Source of the DNA: Macrostomum hystrix
Lineage: Eukaryota; Platyhelminthes; Macrostomidae
Length of the DNA: 64,000 nt
Direction: 5' to 3'
Assembly: GCA_950097015.1 (NCBI GenBank)
Contig: CATNEN010000001.1
Span: 4,883,001 to 4,947,000 of the forward strand
A program made the position numbers and the translations under genes. Under the pieces are notes generated by a model. It was given only the letters and a program-made list of their open reading frames with translations, searched no databases and was not told the origin of the DNA. Below, piece after piece: positions 10,401-21,434 of the stretch (within the stretch, counting starts at the first letter, position 1; each line of letters starts with the position of its first letter).

Positions 10401-13400
10401 GGTGTCTCAAAAGAACTACGCGATAACAGCTCTCCCACCGACCCCCCAACCCTTCAATACTGACTGAGTGTAGACTAAGGAGCTAGGCACATGTAGCTAA
10501 TCGCAGGTAGTTAGTTTTGAAATATGGTAAATAATTAAGAACTTTTTGCAGTTTCTGCTTTAATAAGCTGCTACAGCAGAGGGAGAAAATAAAGTTAAAT
10601 TTGAGAATAGCCAACAGAACCCTGGTTAGAAGAAGTGTTCGCAAAAAAGGCCAATGTATAAATGCAGCGAAATGTGCAGCAAGCAGTGTACTGTGTAAGC
10701 TCGCAGAAACCATTGAAAGTGAAGACCGTACCGTGGCATTGGAATTTTATATATGCACAACATAATTAATTAGCCAATAAACTGCTAGCCTAAATAAGAA
10801 TATCATTTTACTGAAATCATTCATGCATTCAGCACTAGCAAATTAAGCGAGCAATTTCAAATAACTGTTTAGAACTGTGCATTAAATAACTGAATATTAC
10901 ACTGTGCCACATTAGCTCCAGCCTAGATAGTTAGATAGGCTAGATACTATTGTTATGGATTGATGCACTCACTCATTCACTCACTGACTCACTCATTCAC
11001 TCAGTCAGTCAGTCAGTCAGTCAGTCAGTCACTAACTTACTCACTCACTCACTGACTCACATTCACTCACTCACTCACTTACATTCACTCACTCACTCAC
11101 TTACATTCACTCACTCACTCACTCACTCACTCACATTCACTCACTCACTCACATTCACTCACTCACTCACTCACTCACTCACTCACTCACTCACTCACTC
11201 ACTCACTCACATTCACTCACTCACTCACTCACATTCACTCACTCACTCACTCACTCACTCACTCACTCACTCACTCACTCACATTCACTCACTCACTCAC
11301 TCACTCACATTCACTCACTCACTCACTCACTCACTCACTCACTCACTCACTCACTCACTCACTCACTCACTCACTCACTCACTCACTCACTCACTCACTC
11401 ACTCACTCACTCACTCACTCACTCACTCACTCACTCACTCACTCACATTCACTCACTCACTCACTCACTCACTCACTCACTCACATTCACTCACTCACTC
11501 ACTCACTCACATTCACTCACTCACTCACTCACTCACTCACATTCACTCACTCACTCACTCACTCACATTCACTCACTCACTCACATTCACTCACTCACTC
11601 ACTCACTCACATTCACTCACTCACTCACATTCACTCACTCACTCACTCACTCACTCACTCACTCACTCACATTCACTCACTCACTCACTCACTCACTCAC
11701 ATTCACTCACTCACTCACTCACTCACATTCACTCACTCACTCACTCACTCACATTCACTCACTCACTCACTCACTCACTCACTCACTCACTCACATTCAC
11801 TCACTCACTCACTCACTCACTCACTCACATTCACTCACTCACTCACTCACTCACAATATGGTCAGATAAAAACTCACATTTCTAGTGGTAGCCTCCAGCT
11901 GTCGCCTGAGCAGTTCCTTCTGAGCTGTTAGGCTGGTGAGCTTGCGATAGGCGCTACACCTTGAGCACTTGTTAGAGTGCAGCTGATTTATCTCCGCAGC
12001 CGTGTGGCCCCAGCCGCTCTGCAATTCGGGCGCTATTCTCGGATCCAACCAGCTCGTGGACTTGCTGTTGTGATCCACAAAGTAGATCTTAGCCTCCTGA
12101 TCGCTGTAGGCCATCTCCCATCCTGGCGGCAGTGGGCAGGCGTCCATGAGAGGCTGCAGTGAGGCGCTGCGGTTCAGCGATTGTGGAAGATTATTAGTTC
12201 ACGGTCTCATTGTTATTTGTTAAAATAGTATTGTTTTCCTAGCTTAATAATTATAGAGTCAACTGCCTTAATTTAGCTTAGCTCTAGGATCTAGAGTATT
12301 CTAGGCTAGGGCTAGGATCTATCTAGGGTATTCTAGGCTAGGGCTAGGATCTATCTAGGGTATTTTAGGCTAGGTGTAGGATCTATCTAGGGTATTCTAG
12401 GCTAGGTGTAGGAGCAATCTAGGGTATTCTAGGCTAGGGCTAGGATCTATCTAGGGTATTCTAGGCTAGGGCTAGGATCTATCTAGGGTATTTTAGGCTA
12501 GGTGTAGGATCTATCTAGGGTATTCTAGGCTAGGTGTAGGAGCAATCTAGGGTATTCTAGGCTAGGGCTAGGATCTATCTAGGGTATTCTAGGCTAGGGC
12601 TAGGATCTATCTAGGGTATTCTAGGCTAGGGCTAGGATCTATCTAGGGTATTCTAGGCTAGGGCTAGGATCTATCTAGGGTATTTTAGGCTAGGTGTAGG
12701 ATCTATCTAGGGTATTCTAGGCTAGGTGTAGGAGCAATCTAGGGTATTCTAGGCTAGGTGTAGGAGCAATCTAGGGTATTCTAGGCTAGGGCTAGGATCT
12801 ATCTAGGGTATTCTAGGCTAGGTGTAGGATGAATCTCGGGTATTTTAGGCTAGGTGTAGGATCTATCTAGGGTATTTTAGGCTAGGGCTAGGATCAATCT
12901 CGGGTATTCTAGGCTAGGTGTAGGATCAATCTCGGGTATTCTAGGCTAGGTGTAGGATCAATCTCGGGTATTCTAGGCTAGGGCTAGGATCTATCTAGGG
13001 TATTTTAGGCTAGGTGTAGGATCTATCTAGGGTATTCTAGGCTAGGTGTAGGATCAATCTCGGGTATTCTAGGCTAGGGCTAGGATCTATCTAGGGTATT
13101 CTAGGCTAGGGCTAGGATCTATCTAGGGTATTCTAGGCTAGGGCTAGGATCTATCTAGGGTATTCTAGGCTAGGGCTAGGATCTATCTAGGGTATTCTAG
13201 GCTAGGGCTAGGATCTATCTAGGGTATTTTAGGCTAGGTGTAGGATCTATCTAGGGTATTCTAGGCTAGGTGTAGGAGCAATCTAGGGTATTCTAGGCTA
13301 GGTGTAGGAGCAATCTAGGGTATTCTAGGCTAGGGCTAGGATCTATCTAGGGTATTCTAGGCTAGGTGTAGGATGAATCTCGGGTATTTTAGGCTAGGTG

Positions 13401-16400
13401 TAGGATCTATCTAGGGTATTTTAGGCTAGGGCTAGGATCAATCTCGGGTATTCTAGGCTAGGTGTAGGATCAATCTCGGGTATTCTAGGCTAGGTGTAGG
13501 ATCAATCTCGGGTATTTTATGCTAGGTGTAGGAGCAATCTAGGGTATTTTAGGCTAGGTGTAGGATCAATCTCGGGTATTTTATGCTAGGTGTAGGATCA
13601 ATCTCGGGTATTTTAGGCTAGGTGTAGGATCAATCTCGGGTATTTTATGCTAGGTGTAGGATCAAGAGTACTTTAGGAAATTATTTGTTCATTTTCTATG
13701 ATTTTCAGGCCAGCTTTGGAATGTAGAGGCTCCGCTAGATCAGATTTAGACTCCGACGATCTTTTAAAGTCAGTTTTTAAGAGGCTTCCACTGGATAAAA
13801 ACAGTCATAGCAAGTTAGCATTCCAGTCTATCAAAAAAGTGCAGCTTATTCGCCTCATAAATAACAGGTCCGCAGAAATAGCTATCAAGGAAACAGGGAT
13901 TTGGTCGATGAAACTTTAATATCTGCAACTGCAACGCAATGCAATTTCTCTAACGGGACTATTTATGCTATGAGGGTTTTTATAACGTGCAATCTACAAA
14001 ACTCTGTACAACGTAAAAATACATAATCCAATTTCCATTCCTATGACTCAAGCTAGTGACGCTGTCTTAGCTAGAAGATTATTCTTCTGCGAGTGCACGC
14101 GTGCGCCAATTTCTTTCAAGACAGAAAATAGAAAGGTCAAGTATAAGCGAAGGTCAGCAACCTACCTAGCTAAGCTTAGCTTTGATCTATATACTAAAAG
14201 AGAAAGAAGAATTACTTGTTTCTTTTTACTTCTGCGTACAGGGAGAAAGGGTTTGCTAAAAAACCTGGCTTGACTTTGTCTTTGCAACAAACTAACAGTG
14301 AACTTAGACAGCTGTGCGATAACCACTTAGCCAGTCTTTTTTAATACTTTTATTTAGTCTGCAGCAAACTAATAAGGCAGATAAGATTGTAAAACCTCAG
14401 AGACGCTTTTAAGCTTCGAAAGGTGATATTGTTATTTATAGCTAGTTTAAAAGCGCTCAACCAAGCAAAGAAAAAGCGAGCGGGACCATGACCGCCTACG
14501 CTAAATGGCTTGCCTGTTGTCGGATCTAGTAGCTGTGCTTTCTCACCTTTCTCCCCCCTCACCTTTCTCCCCCCGCACCTTTCTCCCCCCTCACCTTTCT
14601 CCTCCGCACCTTTCTCCTCCTCACCTTTCTTCCCCCCCGCACCTTTCTCCCCTCCACACCTATCTCTCCCCCCCCCGCACCTTTCTCCTCTCCGGACCTT
14701 TCTCCCCTCCACACATTTCTCCACTCCACACTTTTCTCCCCCCGCACCTTTCTCCCCTCCACGCCTTTCTACCCTCCGCACATTTCTCCCTTCCGCACAT
14801 TTCTCCCCTCCGCACTTTTCTCCCCTCCGAACTTTTCTCCCCTCCATACCTTTGTACCTTTAACCCTTTTCTCCTCCGAAGTGGTAAAAACCTTTTTCCC
14901 ATTATTGTTACTTTGCATCTAGCAACGAAGCTTAAATTTGCAGATTTTAAGGACAGGGTTGATATTAAATTTTTAGAGATAGAAATTTAAATCCGACGAG
15001 GAAATAATAAAACCAAGATTAGAGATAACAATAACTAGTACAGGGTAGTCTTGTAAATGTTAGGGCACAGTAAATAGGTCAATAAAGATGCTAGAGGGCA
15101 TGGTGGACTTGTTTGACATTATTAGATAATTCTAAAGTAACAACAGTCAGGTGCCCAACAACTGGATCAAGCAACCTTTCAACCTTTATTGCTTTCATAT
15201 TGCTACCCATAGTGAGGAAATGTTGACAAAATTTCCATAAAACTTTTTAACTAGCCAGCAAGACTGGATGGTTTTATAAGAGGACATTTGGCTTTCGACA
15301 AACCCCAACTAGCTAGCGACGATAAACAAAACAGATACACAGAATTTCAATTGTAACTAAGTAGCTAAGATAAACGAAAAATCGCAGGATTGCATTTCTT
15401 TGTGACCATTGAGTGAGTTATGTAGCTAGCAAACTCAACTCGTAGCTAGATTTTATAATATATAACAGCAACACAATTCACCGATATTCACCGTTACAAT
15501 TTTCAATTTCAATTATAAAATTTTTAACTAACTTTAAAACAAAAATTACAGAGTGATAAATTGAGATGGTTTAAAGAGAAAGGAATAAGAGGAGAGACAG
15601 AAAAATAGAGGGCGTGAGAGGTCTAGAGGATGATGACAGAAGGGGAGAGAGGGCTATGGGAGAGAAGGAAGAAAGAGAGGGGAGATGGAAGAAAGAGAAG
15701 AGATTGCAAGGGGAGAAAGAGAGGAGGGGAGAAAGAGAGGAGGGGAGAAAGAGAGGAGGGGAGAGAGGGCTAGGGGAGAGAAGGAAGAGAGGGGAGAGAA
15801 GGAAGAAAGAGAGGGGAGAGAAGGAAGAAAGAGAGGGGAGAGAAGGAAGAAAGAGAGGGGAGAGAAGGAAGAAAGAGAGAGAAGGAAGAAAGAGAGGGGA
15901 GAGAAGGAAGAAAGAGAGAGAAGGAAGAAAGAGAGGGGAGAGAAGGAAGAAAGAGAGAGAAGGAAGAAAGAGAGGGGAGAGAAGGAAGAAAGAGAGGGGA
16001 GAGAAGAAAGAGAGGGGAAATGGAAGAAAGAGAGGGGAGAGAAGAAAGAGAGGGGAGATGGAAGAAAGAGAGGGGAGAGAAGGAAGAAAGAGAGGGGAGA
16101 GAGGAAAGAGAGGGGAGAGAAGGAAGAAAGAGAGGGGAGAGAAGAAAGAGAGGGGAAATGGAAGAAAGAGAGGTCTGAGAGGAGAGATGGAAGAAAGAGA
16201 GGGGAGATAGAAGAAAGAAAGGGGAGAGAAGGAAGAGAGGGGAGAGAAGAAAGAGAGGGGAGATGGAAGAAAGAGAGGGGAGAGAAGGAAGAGAGGGGAG
16301 AGAAGAAAGAGAGGGGAGATAGAAGAAAGAGAGGGGAGAAGGAAGAAAGAGAGGGGAGATGGAAGAAAGAGAGGGGAGAGAAGGAAGAAAGAGAGGGGAG

Positions 16401-18402
16401 AGAAGAAAGAGAGGGGAAATGGAAGAAAGAGAGGTCTGAGAGGAGAGATGGAAGAAAGAGAGGGGAGATAGAAGAAAGAGAGGGGAGAGAAGGAAGAGAG
16501 GGGAGAGAAGAAAGAGAGGGGAGAGAAGAAAGAGGGGAGAGAAGAAAGAGAGGGGAGATAGAAGGAAGAGAGGGGAGAGAAGAAAGAGAGGGGAGAGAAG
16601 AAAGAGAGGGGAAATGGAAGAAAGAGAGGGGAGAAGGAAGAAAGAGAGGGGAGATGGAAGAAAGAGAGGGGAGAGAAGAAAGAGAGGGGAAATGGAAGAA
16701 AGAGAGGGGAGAGAAGAAAGAGAGGGGAGATAGAAGAAAGAGAGGGGAGAAGGAAGAAAGAGAGGAGAGATGGAAGAAAGAGAGGGGAGAGAAGGAGGAA
16801 AGAGAGGGGAGAGAAGGAAGAAAGAGAGGGGAAATGGAAGAAAGAGAGGTCTGAGAGGAGAGATGGAAGAAAGAGAGGGGAGATAGAAGAAAGAGAGGGG
16901 AGAGAAGGAAGAGAGGGGAGAGAAGAAAGAGAGGGGAGAGAAGAAAGAGAGGGGAGAGAAGAAAGAGAGGGGAAATGGAAGAAAGAGAGGGGAAATGGAA
17001 GAAAGAGAGGGGAGATGGAAGAAAGAGAGGGGAGATGGAAGAAAGAGAGGGGAGAGAAGGAAGAAAGAGAGGGGAGAGAGGAAAGAGAGGGGAGAGAAGG
17101 AAGAAAGAGAGGGGAGAGAGGAAAGAGAGGGGAGAGAAGGAAGAAAGAGAGGGGAGAGAGGAAAGAGAGGGGAGAGAAGGAAGAAAGAAAAGAGTTGGCA
17201 AGGATAGAAAAAGAATGGAGAGAGGGCGAGGGGTGAATGAGAGGGGAGAGAGCTAAGGAAGAGGGGAGACACGGAAGAAAGAGGGGAGAATGTTTTAACG
17301 AGAGGGGAGGGGAGAATTCCACAAGCGCATAAACTCACTCCTTGCCCATATTTGCCAAATCTGGATGCTGCTCATGATAGAACTCCAAGTTGGTCGCCCC
17401 AGATACTACAGGGACGTTGCCGCCTACAGCTAGATTGGGATGGCTCGACTGCTGCTGCTGTTGCTGAACAATCATTGATTGGGACATCAGATTCTGCTGC
17501 TGCTGCTGAAGTAGTTGCTGATGCTGCGAATATTGGATATACGTTTCACTCATTGCGAAAGGAGCCTGCATTTGCTGCTGCTGCTGCTGTGCTGCATAAA
17601 CAGTTGAAGTTCCGCCAGCAGCTTTCTTCACTGAGTTAGAAGAGATCGGTCCACCAAATTGCTGCTGCTGGTTAGACATCTTGGCTGGCGAGGAGTGCGC
17701 TCTGGCGTGTACAACCGGACTGAGCATGTTAGCAACTGGTCCAGGTGGTAACTGCAGTTTGTTATTGCCGTTATTAGCGTGCCCATTGCCCGCGTGTATT
17801 GCTAGCTGGCGCTGGTGCAGAGCTGCCGCCGTCGCTGCGTGTTGATGCTGATGGTGAAAGTACAGTCCACCGCCGCCAGTAAAGCTGCCGCCACCACCTC
17901 GCACGTGCTGAATGAGCTGATGCTGCACCTGCGGCGGCTGCTGCTGCTGCTGCTGCTGGAGATGAAGGAACTCGCCAGATTCCGAGAACTTGATGTTGCT
18001 GAAAGTCTCGTTTAAAGCTAGATCTGAGCCACAGCTGCTCTTGGTCGAAGAGGCGTGTGGCAGAAATGGCACCGAGGAGGGCTCAGTGCAGGGACCGTCA
18101 GGATACAGATGATCCAGATTGGGCGACACCGAGGAAGCCACGCTGGGCGATTTTGAAGCCGATGGGCCGAATGCTCTAGACGCAGGCGCCAGGTGCGCGT
18201 TGGGCTCGAAAAACGACGCGGGGAAATTTCTATCCTTCATTGGCTTCGCCGAAATTGACGACCGTGGATCGGTCACAACTCGAAACATTTCCTCGATGCT
18301 ATTGCCCGAATCTTCTCTGGTGTGCACTTGAATATTACCAGCACTCATTGTGCCAGTATATCCTCCGCCAAAATCCTCAGAATACTGAGGAGGAAGCGCC
18401 AT
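7195..18402 (-). CDS. yap: Yorkie/YAP transcriptional coactivator, 4 coding exons
   Basis: Hippo-pathway coactivator that acts in the nucleus with TEAD/Scalloped and is kept in the cytoplasm after LATS/Warts phosphorylation. Exons: 18402-17339, 12166-11878, 8126-7961 and 7421-7195. Phases agree at every join and all three donors read GTGAGT, giving 581 aa. Residues about 34-68 match the TEAD-binding region (SIEEMF..V..DPRS, then [12 protein letters not shown]). HARAHSSPA at 233-241 fits the LATS/14-3-3 site around human S127. One WW domain (PLPPGWEMA to SWLDPR) lies at about 366-399. A Gln-rich stretch and QESSDSGL (a phosphodegron-like DSG) follow in exon 3. The start was chosen at [10 protein letters not shown]; a Met 21 codons upstream is less likely. 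Only one WW domain is seen, and the terminal FLTWL-type PDZ ligand of vertebrate YAP is replaced by FQESI. Family assignment is firm; the exon 2 and exon 4 acceptors are inferred. Confidence 0.9.
7430..7914. repeat. 25-bp tandem array in YAP intron 3
   Basis: About 18 copies of ggtgtgatctagatgatgct plus ctaga, some with an extra ctaga giving 30 bp. The array fills nearly the whole 539-bp intron. In the transcript each unit carries TCTAG, an acceptor-like string. Confidence 0.95.
7961..8126 (-). CDS. yap: YAP exon 3: Gln stretch and DSG motif
   Basis: Acceptor AATTTCAG|GAG and donor GAGATCA|GTGAGT. It encodes [13 protein letters not shown], a run of six Gln, and [14 protein letters not shown], which resembles the YAP region where the TrCP degron lies. 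Confidence 0.8.
8150..8394. repeat. 24-bp tandem array in YAP intron 2
   Basis: About 10 copies of a unit made of cagatcccaaagcagaatct plus agaa. It begins about 25 bp upstream (in gene orientation) of the exon 3 acceptor. Confidence 0.95.
8395..8954. other. unique part of YAP intron 2
   Basis: AT-rich intronic sequence with a (GT)n microsatellite at about 8669-8689. No gene is seen. Confidence 0.6.
8955..10395. repeat. 28-bp tandem array in YAP intron 2
   Basis: About 52 copies of a pyrimidine-rich unit containing 'ttatcccattcctattttct' then gtctactt. A block of variant units (gtctagactttt, gtctattttatcccgttcc) recurs at about 9180-9280 and 9750-9850, which implies a higher-order duplication of roughly 570 bp. 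The 502-codon open frame across it is a by-product of the repeat. Confidence 0.95.
10396..10964. other. unique part of YAP intron 2
   Basis: Unique AT-rich intronic sequence between the 28-bp and 4-bp arrays. Nothing recognised. Confidence 0.6.
10965..11856. repeat. (ACTC)n array interrupted by ATTC, in YAP intron 2
   Basis: Nearly 900 bp of actc tetranucleotides with regularly scattered acattcactc interruptions; the left edge has cagt units. On the gene strand this reads (GAGT)n, so GTGAGT, the same hexamer as the real exon 2 donor at 11877-11872, occurs about every 4 bases. Confidence 0.97.
11878..12166 (-). CDS. yap: YAP exon 2: WW domain
   Basis: It starts after CCGCAG; the leftover C joins the GA of exon 1 to give Asp. 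It ends AGAAAT|GTGAGT. An in-frame TGA shortly upstream of the acceptor limits how far the exon can extend. Both WW tryptophans are present (GWEMA and SWLDPR). The segment after the domain ([30 protein letters not shown] cannot extend upstream) ends as a Leu/Arg/Gln-rich possible coiled coil, as in YAP. Confidence 0.88.
12255..13668. repeat. 32-bp tandem array in YAP intron 1
   Basis: About 43 copies of a unit containing 'ctaggatctatctagggtat' then tctaggctaggg, in several variants (tgtaggagcaatctaggg, tgtaggatcaatctcggg). The order of variants around 12780-12980 recurs at about 13325-13525, so there is also a higher-order unit of about 545 bp (17 x 32). Confidence 0.95.
13669..14539. other. 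unique part of YAP intron 1
   Basis: Contains a 73-codon plus-strand open frame (13698-13919) after a plausible acceptor, and a 76-codon frame (14043-14273). Neither matches a family I know and neither has a clear donor. I leave both as intronic. Confidence 0.45.
14540..14862. repeat. pyrimidine-rich degenerate array in YAP intron 1
   Basis: About 320 bp of degenerate cacctttctcccct units on the plus strand, period about 15. In the YAP transcript this becomes a G/A-rich stretch. Confidence 0.85.
14863..15569. other. unique AT-rich part of YAP intron 1
   Basis: Nothing recognised. Confidence 0.55.
15570..17320. repeat. 1.75-kb polypurine array in YAP intron 1
   Basis: Degenerate gagaggggagagaaggaaga-type units with hardly any pyrimidines on the plus strand over 1.7 kb. 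Recurrent larger blocks, such as those holding 'gaggtctgagaggagagatgg' minus its last base at about 16169, 16431 and 16849, show segmental duplication within the array. The YAP transcript carries the complement, a very long C/U tract, ending about 20 bases from exon 1. Confidence 0.95.
17339..18402 (-). CDS. yap: YAP exon 1: TEAD-binding region and LATS site
   Basis: 354 codons plus two bases, ending AAGGA|GTGAGT. It carries the TEAD-binding segment, the HARAHSSPA site and long Gln and Gly runs coded largely by CAG/CAA and GGC. The Gln runs at residues 149-156 and in the last 100 residues are likely to vary in length between individuals. Confidence 0.88.
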
Positions 18403-18479
18403 TGTGCTTCGTCGAAAAGGGAGGTCTAACTTTTTGCAGAAAAAATGTTGTTTAAATACCAGCAAAACATTTTGTAAGG

Positions 18480-19682
18480 GTTAAACAAAATACAAAAAAA
18501 GAAATAAAACTTACGTAGGAAGATATAAAATAACTTATTTAAGAAATGTAGAAAGTATTTTTAAGATAATAAAAAAGATTTATGTAATAGCATTGTTTTT
18601 TAACGTGCGCGATAAGTTAGCGTATTGATGTTTTGATTTTCTATATAGTGTGACTTCAATTTGGCAGAAAATCTATTATAGAGGATTCGTATACTTATAA
18701 GCAAATTACAAAATAAAAGCTTTGATACATTTTAGCGGGCGCAGAGAGTCATACGAAAACTTACTACTTAATTTTGTATAAAAGACTACATCGTTAGCAA
18801 ACTCACTTTAGTGAGTTTAGTGAGTTTGCTGCTATTGAAATTGAAAGATTGTGTTGTTGTCTTGCTGAACGAGTATTCCTTTTTGTATATGCTTTTCTCC
18901 TTTTTAAATTTGCTTTTGTATTCGTACGCATTTAAATTGAGCATTCTTATATAATTAACCAATAGTTTGTACTGTTCACAGAAAAGCAGCAATCATATGA
19001 TTTTACAGACCAATAAAATTTGTCTTTTTCGTTAGAATTTGAAAAAATCATGAAATTTCTTTGAATTAGAAAAGAGCATTAAATTTTGTGACATCTTATC
19101 AGTTACGCAATTTTATTTAGACATAAAGCACTTGAATTGTACATAAACAGCACTTGAAATTATGTTTTAAATAGACATTTAATTATTCAATGAATTACCA
19201 TCTACCCCAAGTCCAGTGAGCAACTAATAAATTAGAAGTTGATATTGTAATTATGGATAACTGTTTGATTTGTATTTGAGACTTCTTTAAAGGAAATAAA
19301 TTTAAATATAATATATATATCAAATAAAAAATATATATAACGATATAGTAATAAATTATATTATAATTTTCATAATATCATAAATATATTTTAGTAAGAA
19401 TGAAATAATCGGCGCACAAATCATGAGTGTAATGAGGTAAAGAAAGCAGCTCCTTTGGCCTAAAAGACAAAATATATTAGTGAGCCTATTCTTTTGCTTA
19501 GTATTGCAATGTCGTCATGTCGGGCAGGATTTTTTAAGATTCAAAGATAGTTAGTGCTTAATCTAGATAAAAAATGAGTTAAATTATTTCTAACTACTAC
19601 TCATAGTAGCATAATTTAAAAGCCTCACGCATATTTTAAGTACATATTTATGCGATTTTGTGTATTTCGATTTTATACAATG
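18480..19682. other. AT-rich region upstream of YAP
   Basis: Expected to hold the YAP promoter and any 5' untranslated exon, but I cannot identify either. Composition is strongly AT-rich. Confidence 0.5.
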
Positions 19683-21434
19683 GCCAGCCAAATGACAGCT
19701 GAATCAAGTGTAATGACCGCTGCCAAATGACAGCTGAATCAGTGTAATGACCCTGCCAAATGACAGCTGAATCAGTTTAATAACCCTGCCAAATGACAGC
19801 TGAATCAGTGTAATGACCCTGTGAAATGACAGCTGAATCAGTGTAATGACCCTGCCAAATGACAGCTGAATCAGTGTAATGACCCTGCCAAATGACAGCT
19901 GAATCAGTGTAATGACCGCTGCCAAATGACAGCTGAATCAGTGTAATGACCCTGCCAAATGACAGCTGAATCAGTTTAATAACCCTGCCAAATGACAGCT
20001 GAATCAGTGTAATGACCCTGTGAAATGACAGCTGAATCAGTGTAATGACCCTGCCAAATGACAGCTGAATCAGTGTAATGACCCTGCCAAATGACAGCTG
20101 AATCAGTGTAATGACCCTGCCAAATGACAGCTGAATCAGTGTAATGACCCTGTGAAATGACAGCTGAATCAGTGTAATGACCCTGCCAAATGACAGCTGA
20201 ATCAGTGTAATGACCCTGCCAAATGACAGCTGAATCAGTGTAATGACCGCTGCCAAATGACAGCTGAACCAGTGTAATGACCCTGCCAAATGACAGCTGA
20301 ATCAGTGTAATGACCCTGCCAAATGACAGCTGAATCAGTGTAATGACCCTGCCAAATGACAGCTGAATCAGTTTAATGACCCTGCCAAATGACAGCTGAA
20401 TCAGTGTAATGACCCTCCAAATGACAGCTGAATCAGTGTAATGACCCTGCCAAATGACAGCTGAATCAGTGTAATGACCCTGCCAAATGACAGCTGAATC
20501 AGTGTAATGACCCTGCCAAATGACAGCTGAATCAGTTTAATGACCGCTGCCAAATGACAGCTGAATCAGTGTAATGACCGCTGCCAAATGACAGCTGAAT
20601 CAAGTGTAATGACCCTGCCAAATGACAGCTGAATCAAGTGTAATGACCCTGCCAAATGACAGCTGAATCAGTGTAATGACCCTGCCAAATGACAGCTGAA
20701 TCAGTTTAATGACCCTGCCAAATGACAGCTGAATCAGTGTAATGACCGCTGCCAAATGACAGCTGAATCAGTGTAATGACCCTGCCAAATGACAGCTGAA
20801 TCAGTGTAAATGACCCTCCAAATGACAGCTGAATCAGTGTAATGACCGCTGCCAAATGACAGCTGAATCAGTGTAATGACCGCTGCCAAATGACAGCTGA
20901 ATCAGTGTAATGACCCTGCCAAATGACAGCTGAATCAGTGTAATGACCGCTGCCAAATGACAGCTGAATCAAGTGTAATGACCCTCCAAATGACAGCTGA
21001 ATCAGTGTAATGACCGCTGCCAAATGACAGCTGAATCAAGTGTAATGACCCTGCCAAATGACAGCTGAATCAGTGTAATGACCCTGCCAAATGACAGCTG
21101 AATCAGTGTAAATGACCCTCCAAATGACAGCTGAATCAGTGTAATGACCGCTGCCAAATGACAGCTGAATCAGTGTAATGACCGCTGCCAAATGACAGCT
21201 GAATCAGTGTAATGACCCTGCCAAATGACAGCTGAATCAGTGTAAATGACCCTCCAAATGACAGCTGAATCAGTGTAATGACCGCTGCCAAATGACAGCT
21301 GAATCAGTGTAATGACCGCTGCCAAATGACAGCTGAATCAGTGTAATGACCCTGCCAAATGACAGCTGAATCAGTGTAATGACCCTGCCAAATGACAGCT
21401 GAATCAAGTGTAATGACCCTGCCAAATGACAGCA
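19683..21434. repeat. 33-bp tandem array
   Basis: About 53 copies of a unit containing 'caaatgacagctgaatcagt' then gtaatgaccctgc. Variants: gaccgctgc (+1), gaccctcc (-2), gtgaaatgac, ataacc, and gtaaatgac. The order of variants recurs at about 20560-20820, 20940-21110 and 21100-21250. Confidence 0.95.

Noticed and set aside
8955-10463. 502-codon plus-strand open frame of repeated [14 protein letters not shown]-type residues
   Set aside because: It lies within the 28-bp array in a YAP intron. A 28-bp unit without a stop in any of its three phases gives a long frame automatically, and nothing unique on either side is coding.
10950-11885. 311-codon frame of THSLTHSL repeats
   Set aside because: A pure (ACTC)n by-product; all frames of this tetranucleotide lack stops.
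12255-13668. Telomere-like repeats (CCCTAG / ctaggg)
   Set aside because: The unit is 32 bp with only partial resemblance to TTAGGG; there is no terminal context, and the array sits inside a gene.
15571-17338. Several 380-580-codon frames on both strands rich in Glu/Arg/Lys or Ser/Leu/Pro
   Set aside because: These are by-products of the polypurine array: a purine-only strand cannot contain most stop codons. They overlap each other and sit in a YAP intron.
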